Part shown: in pieces, positions 5,613 through 8,007 of the stretch | How positions within the stretch are numbered: the stretch's first letter is position 1 | How the letters are laid out: the number at the start of each line of letters is the position of its first letter | Source of the DNA: Croceicoccus sp. | GTDB taxonomy: Bacteria > Pseudomonadota > Alphaproteobacteria > Sphingomonadales > Sphingomonadaceae | Assembly: GCA_029936705.1 (NCBI GenBank) | Contig: JAPYSD010000141.1 | Coordinates: 1-8,007 of the forward strand | Reading direction: 5' to 3' | Length of the DNA stretch: 8,007 nt | The notes under the pieces: generated by a model | What the model saw: only the letters and a program-made list of their open reading frames with translations | The model's database searches: none | What the model was told of the DNA's origin: nothing | Made by a program: the position numbers and the translations under genes

Positions 5613-6533
5613 TCAGCGAATGTGGTCGAACAGGCTCAGGCCCGAAAGGCGCGCGAAACCGGCCTGGCTGGCTTGCAGCACGGTCATGGTTTCCTGCAGG
5701 CGGATCATGGCCTCGGCGATGTCGACTCCGCCCTTTTCGGCGGTTTCGGCGGCGCGCGTCTCGCCCATGTCGGTCTGGCGCCCGGCCACGAAGTCCAACC
5801 ACACCAGCCGCGCGCCCACCACGGTCTGGTTGATGGCCACGCTCTCCACCCCCGATGTCAGCCCCCCCAGCGCCTCACGCGCGGCAAGCGCTGGGTCGGC
5901 AACGCCGCCCGCCAGCGCCAGCGACAGGTCCTTCACCATGCCCAGCAGGTTGGCAGGCGTGCCGTTCACATCGACCTCGAAAATCTCCGGCCCGGTCAGC
6001 GATCGGATGACGGTCTGCCCTTCGCCCAGCTCGACTTCGCCCGCGTTGGCCGTGCCGATGTAAACCGCTTGGCCCGCGCCATCGACCGCATAGGCCGCGC
6101 CGGTGGTAGCCCCGCCGAACAATGCGTGGCCGCCCATGTCGCGCGTATTGGCCAGCGCGACCAGCTGGGTGTGGATTTCCCCCACCTCGATGCCGATCGC
6201 GGCGCGTTGCTTGCCGTTCAGCGTTTCCGAACCCGCTTGGATCGCCAGGTCGCGCACCCGCGTCACCAGGTCGGCGATAGAGGTCAGCGCGCTGTCCGCC
6301 AGCGACAGATCGCCCGATGCGCGGTTGGTGTTCGAGATGTCGACCTCCGCCAGCCGGTCCGCCCGCGCCAGCATGCGCAGCCGCGAGGCGGCGACCGGAT
6401 CGTCGGAGGATCGCTGTAGCCGCTCGCCCGTCGCAAGCTGGCCCTGCGTTGTCTCGGCCGTCCTTCGCAGCGCGGTCATGTCGCCGCGCGCGCGGGCGTA
6501 GAATGCGGTCGTGCCTGCCGTGTTGATGGTCAT
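5613..6533 (-). CDS. flgL: FlgL, hook-filament junction protein (HAP3)
   Basis: This gene encodes a 306-residue FlgL. The N-terminus has the flagellin-like coiled-coil region with QLATGERLQRSSDDPVAASR (about 32-51), and the C-terminus ends in EAMIRLQETMTVLQASQAG then FARLSGLSLFDHIR, as in HAP3 proteins. FlgL is exported and forms the second ring of the junction between the hook and the flagellin filament, directly above FlgK. Its length is close to the E. coli protein (about 317). The ATG at 6533 has GAGG five bases upstream, overlapping the flgK stop codon, and the gap from flgK is only seven bases. Flagellin is the main alternative for such a sequence, but the middle region, length and flgK neighbour all favour FlgL. 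Confidence 0.94.
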   Translation of the reverse strand: MTINTAGTTAFYARARGDMTALRRTAETTQGQLATGERLQRSSDDPVAASRLRMLARADRLAEVDISNTNRASGDLSLADSALTSIADLVTRVRDLAIQAGSETLNGKQRAAIGIEVGEIHTQLVALANTRDMGGHALFGGATTGAAYAVDGAGQAVYIGTANAGEVELGEGQTVIRSLTGPEIFEVDVNGTPANLLGMVKDLSLALAGGVADPALAAREALGGLTSGVESVAINQTVVGARLVWLDFVAGRQTDMGETRAAETAEKGGVDIAEAMIRLQETMTVLQASQAGFARLSGLSLFDHIR

Positions 6534-6540
6534 GTCTGCC

Positions 6541-7878
6541 TCACCTGATGCCGAGGATGGTGTCGAAAAGATCGCCGGCCACCTGAATGACCCGGCCCGA
6601 AGCCTGGAACGCCTGCTGGAACCGGACGAGATTGACGGCTTCCTCGTCGAGATCGACGCCCGCCTGCGATTGCAGCGCGATCGCCGCGTTGTCGGCGATG
6701 CTCGCCAGCGTGTCGCGGGTCACCGTCTTGGCGTTCACCGCGGCGGACACGTCGAACAGCAAGCCGTCCAGCCCCGCCGCCGCACCCCCTTCTGTCAGCG
6801 CCGCGCTCAGGGCGGCAAGGTTGGACCCGCCGCGGCTGCCCGCGGGCGAACCGGCAGGCGCGGTCGCGACCTGCGATCCGTCAGCCAGCGCCAGCGCCAT
6901 GTCGCTCGCGCCCGTCCCGGCGAACATCGGCATGCCCGCGCTACCGTCTAGCGCCGCGCCGCCGGCCTGCGCATCATTGGCAGCATCGGCGACCATCATG
7001 GCCAGCGTGTCCAGCCGTGTCCTGACATCGGCCAGCTCGTCAAGCGCCTGCGCATGGCCTGCCAGCGATCCTGCGTCCGGCAAGATGGCGGCGCCGCCCA
7101 CAGCGAAACCCAGCGTTCCGTCAGCCGCACGTCCCATCGTCAGCAAGGCTGCCGTGCTGCCATCCAGCAGCAGCGGCCCGCTGCCGTCGCCCGCGCGGAT
7201 CTGCACGGTCTGGTCGGGCGCGATCTGCGCGTGAATGCCGATCCTTTGCGACAATTCGCCCAGCAGGAGGTCGCGCCGGTCCAGCAGCGCCGCCTGGTCG
7301 CCCGATCCGCCCGCGCTGCGTGCTAGCTTCAGGTTCAGGGTCGCCAGCTCGCCGGTCAGCAGATTGACCTTGTCCGTATCGGCAGCAGCTTCGAAGGCAG
7401 TCCCTTCGCCCGCGGCGCTCAGTGCCGCATCGGCCAGGTTGAACGTCTCCGCCATGCCGCGCGCCGCTTCCAGCGTGGCCGCGCGCAGCGAGCGGTCCAC
7501 CGGGTCGGAAGCGAGACGGTTCAGCGCCGCCTCGAAATCCACCACCGCGCCGTAAAGCCCGCTCTGTTGCAGCGCGCCCTCGATATTCGACAGGCCCGAC
7601 AGCTCGGCATTGGCGCGCGACAGGTCGGACCCGGTGCGCCGCACCTCGGACTGGCGGAACGCGTCGGCATTGCGGATCACCGCGTTCAGCCGCACGCCCG
7701 ATAGCGAGAGATTGCCGACCGCGGACAGGCCGCCCGTCGCCACCACCTCGTTCAGCTGCGCGCTGCGCCGGACGTACCCTTCGGACGAGGCATTGGCGAT
7801 ATTGTTCGCCGTGATGTCCAGCGCCTGCCGCGCCGTGCGCGTGCCGCTGCGGGCGATCGAGACAAGGTCTGAAGCCAC
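6541..7878 (-). CDS. flgK: FlgK, hook-filament junction protein (HAP1)
   Basis: This gene encodes a 445-residue FlgK. The N-terminal rod/hook-type motif is clear: ALDITANNIANASSEGY (19-35). The C-terminal motif is VDLDEEAVNLVRFQQAFQAS followed by a segment ending FDTILGIR, as in FlgK and FlgE families. FlgK is exported and forms the first junction ring on top of the hook. The protein is about 100 residues shorter than E. coli FlgK (about 547), the difference lying in the Ala/Gly-rich central domain. The start is GTG at 7878, five bases after the flgJ stop; translation from there gives the conserved MASDLVSIARSGT beginning, and no ATG nearby would keep it. The gene is followed seven bases later by flgL. 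Confidence 0.95.
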   Translation of the reverse strand: MASDLVSIARSGTRTARQALDITANNIANASSEGYVRRSAQLNEVVATGGLSAVGNLSLSGVRLNAVIRNADAFRQSEVRRTGSDLSRANAELSGLSNIEGALQQSGLYGAVVDFEAALNRLASDPVDRSLRAATLEAARGMAETFNLADAALSAAGEGTAFEAAADTDKVNLLTGELATLNLKLARSAGGSGDQAALLDRRDLLLGELSQRIGIHAQIAPDQTVQIRAGDGSGPLLLDGSTAALLTMGRAADGTLGFAVGGAAILPDAGSLAGHAQALDELADVRTRLDTLAMMVADAANDAQAGGAALDGSAGMPMFAGTGASDMALALADGSQVATAPAGSPAGSRGGSNLAALSAALTEGGAAAGLDGLLFDVSAAVNAKTVTRDTLASIADNAAIALQSQAGVDLDEEAVNLVRFQQAFQASGRVIQVAGDLFDTILGIR

Positions 7879-7883
7879 GCGCC

Positions 7884-8007
7884 TTAATCCTTGATATTGC
7901 GCGACATCTGCGCCTCGATCATCGCGCCCAGGCCCAGCACGCCGCGTTCGGAGGCGATGTCGGCAAAAGCGTCGTCGCGCATCTGCTTGAAGGTGTCGGA
8001 CCCGTTC
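7884..8007 (-). CDS. flgJ: FlgJ-type rod-binding protein (C-terminal 40 codons only)
   Basis: Only the last 40 codons and the TAA (7886-7884) are inside the window; the gene begins beyond the right edge. The visible residues, GSDTFKQMRDDAFADIA followed by SERGVLGLGAMIEAQMS and NIKD at the end, match the end of the FlgJ rod-binding domain (Gly-rich GLG then a helix with Met-Ile-Glu-Gln-like residues). FlgJ caps or helps the growing rod. The protein stops right after this domain, so it lacks the C-terminal muramidase found in E. coli FlgJ; single-domain FlgJ is common in alphaproteobacteria. flgK follows after five bases, so both are in one operon. Confidence 0.8.
   Translation of the reverse strand, partial: NGSDTFKQMRDDAFADIASERGVLGLGAMIEAQMSRNIKD

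Noticed and set aside
4640..5833. Long plus-strand open frame of 397 codons opposite motA and parts of flgL and motB
   Set aside because: It covers motA and parts of two other well-supported genes on the other strand. Its composition (His, Gln and Arg rich) and lack of any motif mark it as a shadow.

Overview
The window is a dense flagellar gene region from a high-GC alphaproteobacterium, most likely a sphingomonad (Sphingomonadales). That placement is inference from the short flagellin, the FlbD-like regulator, the MotA/MotB type and the GC-rich codon use. I recognise no mobile element, CRISPR array, tRNA or rRNA, and every intact gene can be assigned to flagellar or motility function.

Layout from left to right. 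Positions 1-1811 (minus strand) hold a FlbD-like sigma54-dependent regulator, then fliE, then the first 42 codons of what is probably fliF; the genes overlap or nearly touch. A 263-bp divergent intergenic region (1812-2074) rich in inverted repeats separates this unit from the flagellin gene fliC (2075-2911, plus strand), which ends at a clear hairpin-plus-T terminator (2977-3007). Next, on the minus strand, is a decayed gene (3063-3498) for a small secreted protein, readable only across at least three frameshifts. Positions 3629-8007 (minus strand) form one tightly packed unit read from right to left: flgJ (3' end only), flgK, flgL, motA, motB and a single-domain PilZ gene. Gaps in this unit are 2 to 31 bases.

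How the genes work together: FliE and FliF build the base of the rod and the MS ring. FlgJ assists rod assembly. FlgK and FlgL form the junction between hook and filament, and FliC is the filament. MotA and MotB form the proton-driven stator. The PilZ protein is placed to tie motor output to cyclic-di-GMP. The FlbD-like activator probably controls some of these genes through sigma54, although I found no convincing -24/-12 promoter inside the window.

I found no sign of a previously undescribed system. The points most worth a second look are the repeats between the regulator and fliC, the frameshifted secreted-protein pseudogene, the pilZ gene attached to motAB, and the atypical N-terminus of the regulator.
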